Shown here piece after piece: positions 9,404-17,084 of a stretch of DNA of 64,000 nucleotides; position 1 is the first letter of the stretch, and each line of letters starts with the position of its first letter. A program made the translations under genes and the position numbers. The notes below the pieces were generated by a model, which saw only the letters and a list, made by a program, of their open reading frames with translations, was not told where the DNA came from and made no database searches. The DNA comes from a bacterium (GTDB taxonomy: Bacteria > Bacteroidota > Bacteroidia > Bacteroidales > Muribaculaceae): contig SFTJ01000009.1 in the NCBI GenBank assembly GCA_004563195.1, positions 1 to 64,000 on the forward strand. Reading direction: 5' to 3'.

Positions 9404-10777
9404 ATGGCTAAACAGGTTAAATCGGCATTCTTTTGCAAAAATTGTGGTGCAGAATCATCGAAATGGGTGGGTAAATGCCCCTCCTGCGGTGAATGGAACA
9501 CCTATGTTGAAGAAATCATAACTCCTAAAGGGAAAAATGAAGTTCTCGGTATTGGGGTTGGCAAAAAGGTGCTGACACCTGTGAAAATCAGCCAAATTAA
9601 ATCGGAAGAATATCCCCGAATCAAATTGCCAAGCAACGAACTGAACCGTGTGCTTGGTGGTGGTTTGGTACCTGGTTCCATTATACTTTTGGGTGGTGAG
9701 CCCGGCATTGGTAAATCCACCTTAGTTTTGCAAAATGTGCTTCGAATTCGTTCAAGAAAAGTGCTTTACGTTTCGGGCGAGGAAAGTGCACAGCAATTAA
9801 GAATGAGGGCTGATAGAATAGCTGGCGGAAAAATGGATTGCGAGTGTTTCCTCCTTTGTGAAACTTCGCTTGAAAACATTTTCACATGCCTGAAAAATGA
9901 CAAGCCTGATTTGCTGATTGTAGATTCTATTCAGACCATAGCGAGCGACTTGCTTGAGTCGGCGGCCGGCAGTGTGAGTCAAGTGAGAGAATGTGCTGCT
10001 GCATTCTTGAGATATGCCAAAGAAACCAACACACCTGTGATTTTGATTGGTCACATCAATAAAGAGGGAAGTATTGCAGGACCAAAGGTGCTTGAGCACA
10101 TTGTCGATGCTGTGATTCAGTTTGAGGGCGACCGGCATTATCTGTATCGCATTCTTCGTGGCATTAAAAACCGCTTTGGCAATACAAGTGAAATCGGTAT
10201 CTATGAAATGAAGGAAGATGGCTTGAAGGAAGTGACCAATCCAAGTATGATGCTGCTCAATGAGAGTGATGAGGCTCTTTCTGGCTCTGCTATCGGTGTT
10301 ACAGTTGATGGTGCACGTCCATTTTTAATTGATACGCAAGCGCTTGTCAGCACTGCTGCATACGGTACGGCACAGCGTTCGGTCACAGGTTTTGACCCTC
10401 GACGAATGAATATGCTGTTGGCAGTATTGGAAAAGAGAGTTGGTTTTAAACTCGCTCAAAAAGACGTGTTCTTGAATATTGCAGGTGGACTGAAAGTCAA
10501 CGATCCTGCTTTAGACTTGGCGGTGGTTTGCGCCATATTATCAAGCAATTTCGACTCGCCAATTGCGAAAGATGTGTGCTTTGCTGGCGAGGTTGGACTT
10601 TCTGGCGAGATACGTCAAATCACACGAATTGACCAGCGCATTTCCGAAGCACAAAAAATGGGCTTTAAAACCATTCTCGTGCCTAAAAGCAATATGAAAG
10701 GAGTGGCTAAAAACGATAAAATCCGCATCTTGGAAGTGGGTAGGGTAGAAGAAGCCTTCAAGTTTATTTTTGGTTGA
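9404..10777 (+). CDS. radA: DNA repair protein RadA
   Basis: RadA (Sms) is a RecA-like ATPase and branch-migration helicase for processing recombination intermediates. The protein (457 residues from the chosen start) has an N-terminal zinc finger with Cys11, Cys14, Cys25 and Cys28, a Walker A motif GEPGIGKS at about 98-105, the RadA-specific KNRFG motif in GIKNRFGNTSEIG, and a C-terminal Lon-protease-like domain without protease function. I chose the ATG at 9404, which gives the standard MAKQVKSAFFC start; a GTG two codons upstream at 9398 overlaps the previous gene and is less likely. It is the last gene of the run that begins with nadE. Confidence 0.96.
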   Translation: MAKQVKSAFFCKNCGAESSKWVGKCPSCGEWNTYVEEIITPKGKNEVLGIGVGKKVLTPVKISQIKSEEYPRIKLPSNELNRVLGGGLVPGSIILLGGEPGIGKSTLVLQNVLRIRSRKVLYVSGEESAQQLRMRADRIAGGKMDCECFLLCETSLENIFTCLKNDKPDLLIVDSIQTIASDLLESAAGSVSQVRECAAAFLRYAKETNTPVILIGHINKEGSIAGPKVLEHIVDAVIQFEGDRHYLYRILRGIKNRFGNTSEIGIYEMKEDGLKEVTNPSMMLLNESDEALSGSAIGVTVDGARPFLIDTQALVSTAAYGTAQRSVTGFDPRRMNMLLAVLEKRVGFKLAQKDVFLNIAGGLKVNDPALDLAVVCAILSSNFDSPIAKDVCFAGEVGLSGEIRQITRIDQRISEAQKMGFKTILVPKSNMKGVAKNDKIRILEVGRVEEAFKFIFG

Positions 10778-10940
10778 TGTTAATGACTGTTAAATGCGTG
10801 TTTGCGTTTAAACTTTTATTAGTTTTGTTAGTCATAAAAGTGGAAACAAAACAAATACAACTGTAAAGCTTCAAACATACTAACTTTTTTCAGTAAAATC
10901 TATAATCCATCTGCTGTTAAGCATTCTGGGATTTGACAAA
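10778..10940. other. Unassigned intergenic stretch after radA
   Basis: About 160 bases between radA and the shared terminator hold no gene. There is a perfect 8-bp inverted repeat (10812-10819 with 10834-10841) that encloses TAGTTTTG at 10820-10827, a match to the Bacteroidota -7 box on the + strand, and TTTG occurs just upstream at 10801-10804, though at 15 rather than 19 bases. A short transcript of 100-150 nt ending at the terminator is possible. It could equally be an unusually long radA 3' untranslated region or the remains of a promoter whose gene is gone. Confidence 0.3.
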
Positions 10941-10981
10941 AAATAAACACCAAGAACTTGATTCGTGCTTGGTGTTTATTT
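10941..10981. terminator. Bidirectional terminator between radA and the S4 protein gene
   Basis: A perfect 14-bp inverted repeat (10941-10954 and 10968-10981) with a 13-nt loop lies between two converging genes. The stem ends in A/T runs on both sides, so it can act as an intrinsic terminator in either direction. It touches the stop codon of the - strand gene. Confidence 0.85.
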
Positions 10982-11436
10982 TATTTTTGGTTGTTTAGGT
11001 TCGCTTCATCTTCTTCTGTCCACAACGGATTTTCATCGTCCCAATCATCAAATCCAAAATATGCTTCCTCGGTGAATTCTTTCATTTCGCGACCATCTTT
11101 CTTCGTTGGTCGTCCCAGACCCTTCTGTCGCTTTACAAATCCACTGATTCTTGCCATTTCTAACAATTCGTATTGGTCAGGAGTGGTGATATTTTTCAGA
11201 TAGTTCGGAACGAGTTTTGCGCCCACTCGGTTGTTGAGCAATGCCAAAACTTCAAAAGTGAAGGTGATGGGTGGTTTTTTAACGGAAATCTTTTCGCCCA
11301 CCTTCACAACTCGTGAAGGCTTCACATTCATTCCGTCGATAGTCACGCGCCCCAATTTGCAGGCATCGGTGGCAATGGTTCGGGTTTTGAAAACTCGTGT
11401 AGCCCACAACCATTTGTCGATTCTTACTTCACTCAT
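10981..11436 (-). CDS. S4-domain RNA-binding protein (HslR-like)
   Basis: A 151-residue protein with an N-terminal S4 RNA-binding domain, recognised from RIDKWLWATRVFKTRTIATD and the following GRVTIDGMNVKPSRVVKVGE. In E. coli the related Hsp15/HslR binds stalled 50S subunits carrying peptidyl-tRNA. The basic C-terminal part contains RQKGLGRPTKKDGREM and an acidic tail. I chose the ATG at 11436; the frame is open further upstream but that part lies inside pth. The start overlaps the pth stop as TAATG, implying translational coupling. Pairing of a putative stalled-ribosome factor with peptidyl-tRNA hydrolase is functionally sensible. Confidence 0.85.
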   Translation of the reverse strand: MSEVRIDKWLWATRVFKTRTIATDACKLGRVTIDGMNVKPSRVVKVGEKISVKKPPITFTFEVLALLNNRVGAKLVPNYLKNITTPDQYELLEMARISGFVKRQKGLGRPTKKDGREMKEFTEEAYFGFDDWDDENPLWTEEDEANLNNQK

Positions 11437-11999
11437 TACTTGTTGTTGAAATTTGTCATTGCAAAACTCAATCCTGAAAGGCAAAACGCTTTGATTGCCT
11501 CGATAGCAACTTCGGTGCGCTCTGGCAATATCTGCAAATCTTCATCAGATGGATGACCGAGCACGTAGTCAACTTGCATACCTTTTGGGAAATCCGAACC
11601 TACACCAAACCGGAGTCGGGTATAGTTGGACGACTGCACGCATTGGGCGATGTTTTTCAAACCATTGTGTCCACCGTCGGCACCCTTTCCTCTGAGACGA
11701 ATTGCTCCGAAAGGCAACGCTATGTCGTCGACGATGATGAGCACATTTTCCAGGCTTATGTTTTCTTTCTGCATCCAATAGCGAACAGCCTCACCACTCA
11801 AATTCATATAGGTGGAAGGCTTGAGTAAAACGAGTTGCTTATTCTTCAATCTCATTTGAGCCACATCACCGTAACGCTGAGTAGTGAAAGAAATATTGGA
11901 TGCCTTAGCGAAGGCATCCAATATTGTAAATCCTATGTTGTGGCGGGTTCCTTGGTACTCTGCACCAATGTTACCCAATCCAACAATTAGATACTTCAT
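11436..11999 (-). CDS. pth: Peptidyl-tRNA hydrolase
   Basis: Pth cleaves the ester bond of peptidyl-tRNA released from ribosomes, freeing the tRNA. The 187-residue protein shows the family signature GLGNIGAEYQGTRHNIGF, with Asn10 and the catalytic His20, and the later IVDDIALPFGAIRLRGKG and DGGHNGLKNI segments. Length is normal. It sits 14 bases downstream of rplY (the L25/Ctc gene), a pairing widely conserved in bacteria, and overlaps the S4 protein gene by one base. Confidence 0.97.
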   Translation of the reverse strand: MKYLIVGLGNIGAEYQGTRHNIGFTILDAFAKASNISFTTQRYGDVAQMRLKNKQLVLLKPSTYMNLSGEAVRYWMQKENISLENVLIIVDDIALPFGAIRLRGKGADGGHNGLKNIAQCVQSSNYTRLRFGVGSDFPKGMQVDYVLGHPSDEDLQILPERTEVAIEAIKAFCLSGLSFAMTNFNNK

Positions 12000-12013
12000 C
12001 TAAGGCGGTTTGA

Positions 12014-12694
12014 TTATTCTGCGTCTTCAGTTTGAGCCTTAGCTGCTGAACCACGAGTAGCACGAACACCAGCAATCACGAGGTCCTTAGCGCTTACGAG
12101 TTCAAAGTTGTCGAACTGAAGTTTGCCAACCTTGATTGATTGACCGATGTTGATGTCGGTAACATCGATAACCAAACGTTCAGGAATGTTGTTGTAGAGG
12201 CCTTTAACCTTAACCTTCTTAAGGTTGAGATACAACTTACCACCAGCCTTAACACCGACTGCGTGACCATCAAGCTTAACAGGAACTTCCATAACAACTG
12301 GCTTGTTGTCGTAAACTTGGAGAAGGTCGATGTGGAGAATTTCGTCAGTGAGTGGGTGGAATTGAATATCCTTGAGAACAGCCTTGCAAGCAGTACCGTT
12401 AATGTTCAATTCGATTACGTAAATCTCTGGAGTGTAGATGAGTTTTCTTACATCTGCCTTTGTAACGGTGAGGTCGGTAGTGATAACACCCTTACCTTCG
12501 TTAGTGGTTAAAACTGCTTTTTGACCAGCTTCGAGCTTTTCGTTGCAAATCCATTCACCAGCTTCGTTCTTAGCGAATTGGATGAGCTTACCACCGTTGA
12601 GTACTACAGGAATTTTGTTTTCCTTACGGATAGCCTTAGCGGCTTTCTTGCCAAGGTCAGTTCTTGGCTCTGCGTTTAATTGAAAAGTTTTCAT
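12014..12694 (-). CDS. rplY: 50S ribosomal protein L25/general stress protein Ctc
   Basis: A 226-residue Ctc-type L25 that binds 5S rRNA in the large subunit. The N-terminal L25 domain (about residues 1-95) begins MKTFQLNAEPRTDLGKKAAK and contains HPLTDEILHIDLLQV near its end; the C-terminal TL5-like beta domain (about 100-190) carries VPVKLDGHAVGVKAGG. A short Ala/Glu-rich tail closes the protein. It heads the operon rplY-pth-S4 protein and has its own promoter at 12765-12796 with a leader of roughly 65 nt. Confidence 0.95.
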   Translation of the reverse strand: MKTFQLNAEPRTDLGKKAAKAIRKENKIPVVLNGGKLIQFAKNEAGEWICNEKLEAGQKAVLTTNEGKGVITTDLTVTKADVRKLIYTPEIYVIELNINGTACKAVLKDIQFHPLTDEILHIDLLQVYDNKPVVMEVPVKLDGHAVGVKAGGKLYLNLKKVKVKGLYNNIPERLVIDVTDINIGQSIKVGKLQFDNFELVSAKDLVIAGVRATRGSAAKAQTEDAE

Positions 12695-12716
12695 TTTAAA
12701 AAATTGTGTTACTAAA

Positions 12717-12736
12717 AATTAAGATGCTTCTTAATT
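12717..12736 (-). promoter_or_regulatory. Hairpin in the rplY leader
   Basis: On the - strand the rplY leader contains a perfect 8-bp stem (12729-12736 with 12717-12724) and a 4-nt loop, followed by a short U-rich stretch. Just upstream is a second small hairpin, TCCC/GGGA. The arrangement could act as a weak attenuator or as a protein-binding site; this is inference. Confidence 0.4.
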
Positions 12737-12764
12737 TCCCATCACACGGGACTTAAAAGCGGTG

Positions 12765-12796
12765 CAAAATTACTGCTTTTTTTTGAAATATGCAAA
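12765..12796 (-). promoter_or_regulatory. Promoter of rplY-pth-S4 operon
   Basis: On the - strand TTTG (12796-12793) is followed after 20 bases by TAATTTTG (12772-12765), matching the Bacteroidota -33/-7 pattern. Transcription would start near 12760. Confidence 0.7.
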
Positions 12797-12807
12797 ATAT
12801 CAGGTCA

Positions 12808-15792
12808 TTATCTTCTGCAAAACTCAATGAATCTACAATACTTACATTCTGCTTTCTTATCATTTTCGCATTGTGTGAATGGCACTTTTTTATCAAAGAA
12901 ATCATTCATCACACCTGCCATTTCTGCAAGAAATTCATTGCAGAGACCAGAGTTCTCATCACTGAATAGGTCTGTGATCATATTTTTATCGTGGGTGATG
13001 CCCGATGTACCCATATCCTTAATTTTGTAGATAATGGGTTGAAGCCCCACGCTCACATCAAAGTTGGTAATGTTAGCGTCGTTTTTCAGCGCATAGCAGT
13101 AGAGGAATAGCTGCATAATAGCCAAATAATGTCCACTATCTTTATTCGAAACCACATCGCCGATGTTTTTGAATTTCACATTGTCTTTGCCGGTTTTGTA
13201 GTCGATAATTCGCAGCTCACCCTTATCGTTGATTCGGTCGATACGGTCAACTTTATAAGTGAAATTAAATGTGTTGTCGCCTATAGTCAAACTCACCTCG
13301 TGCGGAATTTCACACTCGTATATTGCCAAGAAATCATCATCATTTTCCAGCAGTCCCATATCGTATTCAAGAACCTGTTCTGCATAATAGTGAAGTGCTT
13401 TCATTGTGATAGCCGTTTCGCCGATAAGTTCCTCGTCAAGGTTTTCTTTGTGTAAATATGTCTTGTTGACTTGCCTTATCAGTTCACGCTCCAGTTTTTT
13501 ATCTTTAAAATCTTTTATTTGCTTTTTCGTCACAATATTCTTTTTGCCTTCTTCTGGATAGTAGAACGCTTGGAGTGTGTCGTGAACGATTGTACCGAAT
13601 GTGGCATAGTCCATGAATTGAGATTCCTCATTTTCATCGTCTAAGCCCTCGATATGGTTGAGGTAGAATTTCAGCGGACACTTGATAAGCGTCTTGATTG
13701 AACTTGCCGACAATTTTTTCCTTGATGCGTCATCAATTGTGTATCTCTTGATTTTTTTGAGAATTTCGTCGGTCTTTTCCACTGATATGGTCAAAGGCGA
13801 TTCTGGCCTAACCTGTAAATTGATGTTATGGAAGTGCATGCGGCACCCATACACTTTTTCAAGTTGGCTGATAAATCGTGAATATTCACTGCTACCAATT
13901 CCTGTAGAACTTGTGTCATAAATCAGGAATAGGTTTTTTGCCCTTGTGATTAATCTGTAGAAGTAATATGCGCTCATCGATTCCTGCTCGTCGATTGTTG
14001 ACATCAAATAGTAGCGGCGCATATTGGGTGGAATGAACGAACTTTTAAAGAACTTTCGTGGGAACACTCGTTCGTTCATCGACAAAATGATTAGATTGTC
14101 GAAGTCGAGATTTCGCGTTTCGAGCATACCCATAATTTGTAAGCCCGATAGTGGCTCGCCCTCAAATGGCACGGTATATAGCGAAGCCAACTTGTCGAAC
14201 AGGTAGAAGACCGACGATTCGCACATCGGTATTCCGTAGCCTTGGATTAATGTCTTCGTTTCGTTCAATATGTCGATATATTGTAGTGCGAAAGTGCTTT
14301 GAAGCGAGAGTTGAGTGGTGCTGTCCTCTTCCACATGGTTTGCGTAATGACTGTTGATGTCGTTACACAGGCTGATTAATCTGTTGATAAACTGTATAAC
14401 TTCATTCTTATCCTTCGTGTCGCTGATGGTGGTGAAGATGGTGCCTAATTTCGTTTGGCGCAAATATTCTTCGCCGACGTAAAAATCATTGCTGAGGTTG
14501 ATGTGATTGTTGATTTCGGTCACATCTTTAGGATAGAGCGACTTGATGATGGGGTGCGACAATATCTCCTTTACAAATTCCTTTAAGAATTTGAAATGTC
14601 CCTCACCATCTGGTCGGTACGCATTTTTGTGCACCTTAGATATGTTGCGGATAAGCGATGATATGTCGCTGTTGCGAAGCGACAAGCCCAGTGTGGCATT
14701 GATATTTTTGATGTTGGCAGGAACGGAATTTGTGAGGTTTGTGAACAAACCTTCGTCAGGAAGTACAATAGCCGTGTCGATTCCGTTGTTGCGGTCTTTC
14801 ACTTCGCCGTCTTGAATGAGCTTCTCCACCAAAGTGAAAGCGTATTTCGTTTGTCCGATATGTGAGGGAATGCCCACCACATTGATATTCTTGGGAAAAT
14901 CGCTGATGTTTTCAAGTTTGAATGATGATTTATATCTATTGGATAGCAGCGCAAGATGCCTATGTCCTTTGTTGGCAGAATTTTTGAGTGCTGGTGATGC
15001 GTCGTCCCAATGAAATTCGGCTATTCCTTTTTTCTTGAATGAGTCGAAAATCATCATTTCGCTGGTTGAAAGCAAGTTGAAGCCCACGAATACGTATTTC
15101 TCAAATGGAAAATCCTCAATCGCATTGTCTTTTAATTTGAGCACAAACTCACGGAGCATTTTGCCTGTGTATGTCAAATTCTTCTGCTCCAGCAGTTCAT
15201 TGTATTTCTGATAAAGAGGATAGAGAATTTTCCAGAGGCTGGTGAACTTTTCTGTCACTTGCTTTTCCTGTTGTGGATTCAGGTTTTTCCAGAACGTCTC
15301 ACCGTCGGAATCCTCAAGTTTCATGTTTAAATATCTTCTGAGTTCATCTTTAAGCTCATCAGGAAGATAATCGGTGGAAATTTCTTTCCAGTCAGATATG
15401 TTGCAGAACAGTTGCTTTGCATCGACCATATATTGGTCAACGTCGTTGAAGTCTGTCACTAATATGTTGCCCCAATGTATGAATTTGTCGAACTCGTAAT
15501 CCTTGTTCTTGGTCACTTCGCAATATGCCAAATATAAGTTGAAAATAAGTTCGGTGGGTGTGGCTAATGTGTAATCAGAATTGTCGTCAACAAAATCCGA
15601 AATTGTGGTCACGTTGGGGTGCATACAGTTTTTGCTGCTGCATTCCTCAAAATATTTCAAAAAGAATTGTCCACTTCTTCGGTTTGGAAACACAAAGCAA
15701 AAATCGTCAACATTGTCAAACGATGCTGAGTAATGCTGTGCAATTTGCCTCAAAAATGGAGTGCGTGTGTTGTCGTGTTCAGGTTTGTTCAT
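12808..15792 (-). CDS. AddB-like PD-(D/E)XK nuclease with iron-sulfur cysteines
   Basis: A 994-residue protein resembling the AddB subunit of AddAB double-strand-break resection enzymes. The N-terminal part has FVFPNRRSGQFFLKYF where a Walker A motif would be, but the P-loop lysine/threonine pattern is absent, so it is probably not an active helicase. The C-terminal 260 residues are a RecB-type nuclease: the motif LRIIDYKTGKD provides the catalytic Asp and Lys, and CPLKFYLNH together with a terminal cysteine trio in CKYCRFIEFC provides four cysteines for a 4Fe-4S cluster as in AddB. It is 13 bases downstream of holB. No AddA partner is adjacent. Confidence 0.85.
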   Translation of the reverse strand: MNKPEHDNTRTPFLRQIAQHYSASFDNVDDFCFVFPNRRSGQFFLKYFEECSSKNCMHPNVTTISDFVDDNSDYTLATPTELIFNLYLAYCEVTKNKDYEFDKFIHWGNILVTDFNDVDQYMVDAKQLFCNISDWKEISTDYLPDELKDELRRYLNMKLEDSDGETFWKNLNPQQEKQVTEKFTSLWKILYPLYQKYNELLEQKNLTYTGKMLREFVLKLKDNAIEDFPFEKYVFVGFNLLSTSEMMIFDSFKKKGIAEFHWDDASPALKNSANKGHRHLALLSNRYKSSFKLENISDFPKNINVVGIPSHIGQTKYAFTLVEKLIQDGEVKDRNNGIDTAIVLPDEGLFTNLTNSVPANIKNINATLGLSLRNSDISSLIRNISKVHKNAYRPDGEGHFKFLKEFVKEILSHPIIKSLYPKDVTEINNHINLSNDFYVGEEYLRQTKLGTIFTTISDTKDKNEVIQFINRLISLCNDINSHYANHVEEDSTTQLSLQSTFALQYIDILNETKTLIQGYGIPMCESSVFYLFDKLASLYTVPFEGEPLSGLQIMGMLETRNLDFDNLIILSMNERVFPRKFFKSSFIPPNMRRYYLMSTIDEQESMSAYYFYRLITRAKNLFLIYDTSSTGIGSSEYSRFISQLEKVYGCRMHFHNINLQVRPESPLTISVEKTDEILKKIKRYTIDDASRKKLSASSIKTLIKCPLKFYLNHIEGLDDENEESQFMDYATFGTIVHDTLQAFYYPEEGKKNIVTKKQIKDFKDKKLERELIRQVNKTYLHKENLDEELIGETAITMKALHYYAEQVLEYDMGLLENDDDFLAIYECEIPHEVSLTIGDNTFNFTYKVDRIDRINDKGELRIIDYKTGKDNVKFKNIGDVVSNKDSGHYLAIMQLFLYCYALKNDANITNFDVSVGLQPIIYKIKDMGTSGITHDKNMITDLFSDENSGLCNEFLAEMAGVMNDFFDKKVPFTQCENDKKAECKYCRFIEFCRR

Positions 15793-15805
15793 GATGAAGG
15801 GTGTT

Positions 15806-16924
15806 TTAAACTTTGATTAATATTGTTATCTTGATTGCCATATCAAACAGCACGAGTTTAATATTGCCATTCATTTTAATATCTTTTTCGGCAGTATCAA
15901 ATTCGTTGATGAGTTTTTCCACATTATATTCGTTGATATAGGGCGCAAACTTGATGCTGAACGTTTTTTCTTCAGCCGTTTGGTAGTTCAGCTCAGGGTG
16001 GTGCAGATTGTAAATGAAGTTTTCTCGCACCATGCGTGAGGCATAGTTCAGAAATCTTCTTGCTTTTTCTCGCTTGTAGTCGGCGATATGCTCACTCCAC
16101 ACTTTCAGTTCCTTCAGATTTCGAATGTATGCCATTCGCATCAGCTGCATGAAGTCTTGGTGAAACTGCTTGGTTTCACTATCAAGCTCCATATTGCGCT
16201 CGGCTTGCGCTATATCGCCATCGGCAGCTACAGCAGCCAATCTTGCCGATTCGGGGTCGGCATTGAATCGGCGGCAAATGTAAGAAGTGATGTCGGCTGT
16301 TGATGGACGCTTCAACTCGATGCGCTGTGTGCGTGAGAAAATGGTCTTTAATATCGACTTTTCATCATCGCTTACGAGAATGAATTTGGTGTCGTCGCTT
16401 GGCTCTTCAATGAGTTTGAGCAACTTGTTGGCGCATGATTCGTGCATCTTTTCTGGAAGCCACATAATCAGCACCTTGTATTTCGATGTGTAGGCAGCCA
16501 GGCTCAATTCGCGAATGATTCGGTCGCTTTCCGATTGGTAAATGATGGGTTGGGCATTCTCTTTCGACAAATATTTCGTCCATTTTTGGAAATCCTCAAC
16601 CTCGTTCTCATTCAGAAATTCCTTCCACTCGTTGATGAAGTCGTTGCTGGTTGGATTCTCACCAATCTTCACAATCGGGTATGAATAGTAAGTGTCGGCG
16701 TGGTTGAATGACTGATGCTGTAGGCATGAGGGGCATGTGCCGCAGGGTTCGCCATCGATGCGGTTGGTGCATTGAAGATACTGTGCGGCAGCTCTCGCTA
16801 ACGACAGTTTTGGGATTCCCGGCAACCCGTGAATGAGTAGGGCGTGTGGGAATTTGTCGCTGTCAATCATTTGGCGGATTCTCTCCTTTGCTGAATTGTT
16901 GCCTATAATATCACTAAATTTCAT
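15806..16924 (-). CDS. holB: DNA polymerase III delta' subunit
   Basis: A 372-residue clamp-loader subunit. It shows HALLIHGLPGIPKLSLARA where ATP-binding paralogues have a P-loop; here the lysine-threonine is lost, as is normal for delta', which does not hydrolyse ATP. Four cysteines between about residues 52 and 66 (CTNRIDGEPCGTCPSC) form the usual zinc module. The stator-like core with FILVSDDEKSILKTIFSRTQ follows. It starts an apparent two-gene operon with the AddB-like nuclease. The other clamp-loader subunit holA is at 27389-28435. Confidence 0.88.
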   Translation of the reverse strand: MKFSDIIGNNSAKERIRQMIDSDKFPHALLIHGLPGIPKLSLARAAAQYLQCTNRIDGEPCGTCPSCLQHQSFNHADTYYSYPIVKIGENPTSNDFINEWKEFLNENEVEDFQKWTKYLSKENAQPIIYQSESDRIIRELSLAAYTSKYKVLIMWLPEKMHESCANKLLKLIEEPSDDTKFILVSDDEKSILKTIFSRTQRIELKRPSTADITSYICRRFNADPESARLAAVAADGDIAQAERNMELDSETKQFHQDFMQLMRMAYIRNLKELKVWSEHIADYKREKARRFLNYASRMVRENFIYNLHHPELNYQTAEEKTFSIKFAPYINEYNVEKLINEFDTAEKDIKMNGNIKLVLFDMAIKITILIKV

Positions 16925-17030
16925 ATTCCGTCGTTCGTTATTTTACTATTCAGGATTGATGTGTTTGTTTATTCTGTAAAGTTACAAAAATTATCCCACC
17001 CAATAAATGAGTTTCTGCACATAGTTCATA

Positions 17031-17063
17031 AAAAAGGTCAATGCCCATGGTTGAGCATTGACC
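17031..17063 (-). terminator. Terminator of the EF-G paralogue gene
   Basis: A perfect 9-bp stem (17055-17063 with 17036-17044) with a 10-nt loop is followed on the - strand by five T residues, directly after the stop of the EF-G gene. Confidence 0.8.
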
Positions 17064-17084
17064 GAAAGGTATTTTGTGAAATGA

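Noticed and set aside
15806..16924. Broken P-loop in delta' as a sign of a damaged gene
   Set aside because: Loss of the ATPase motif is normal for delta' subunits.
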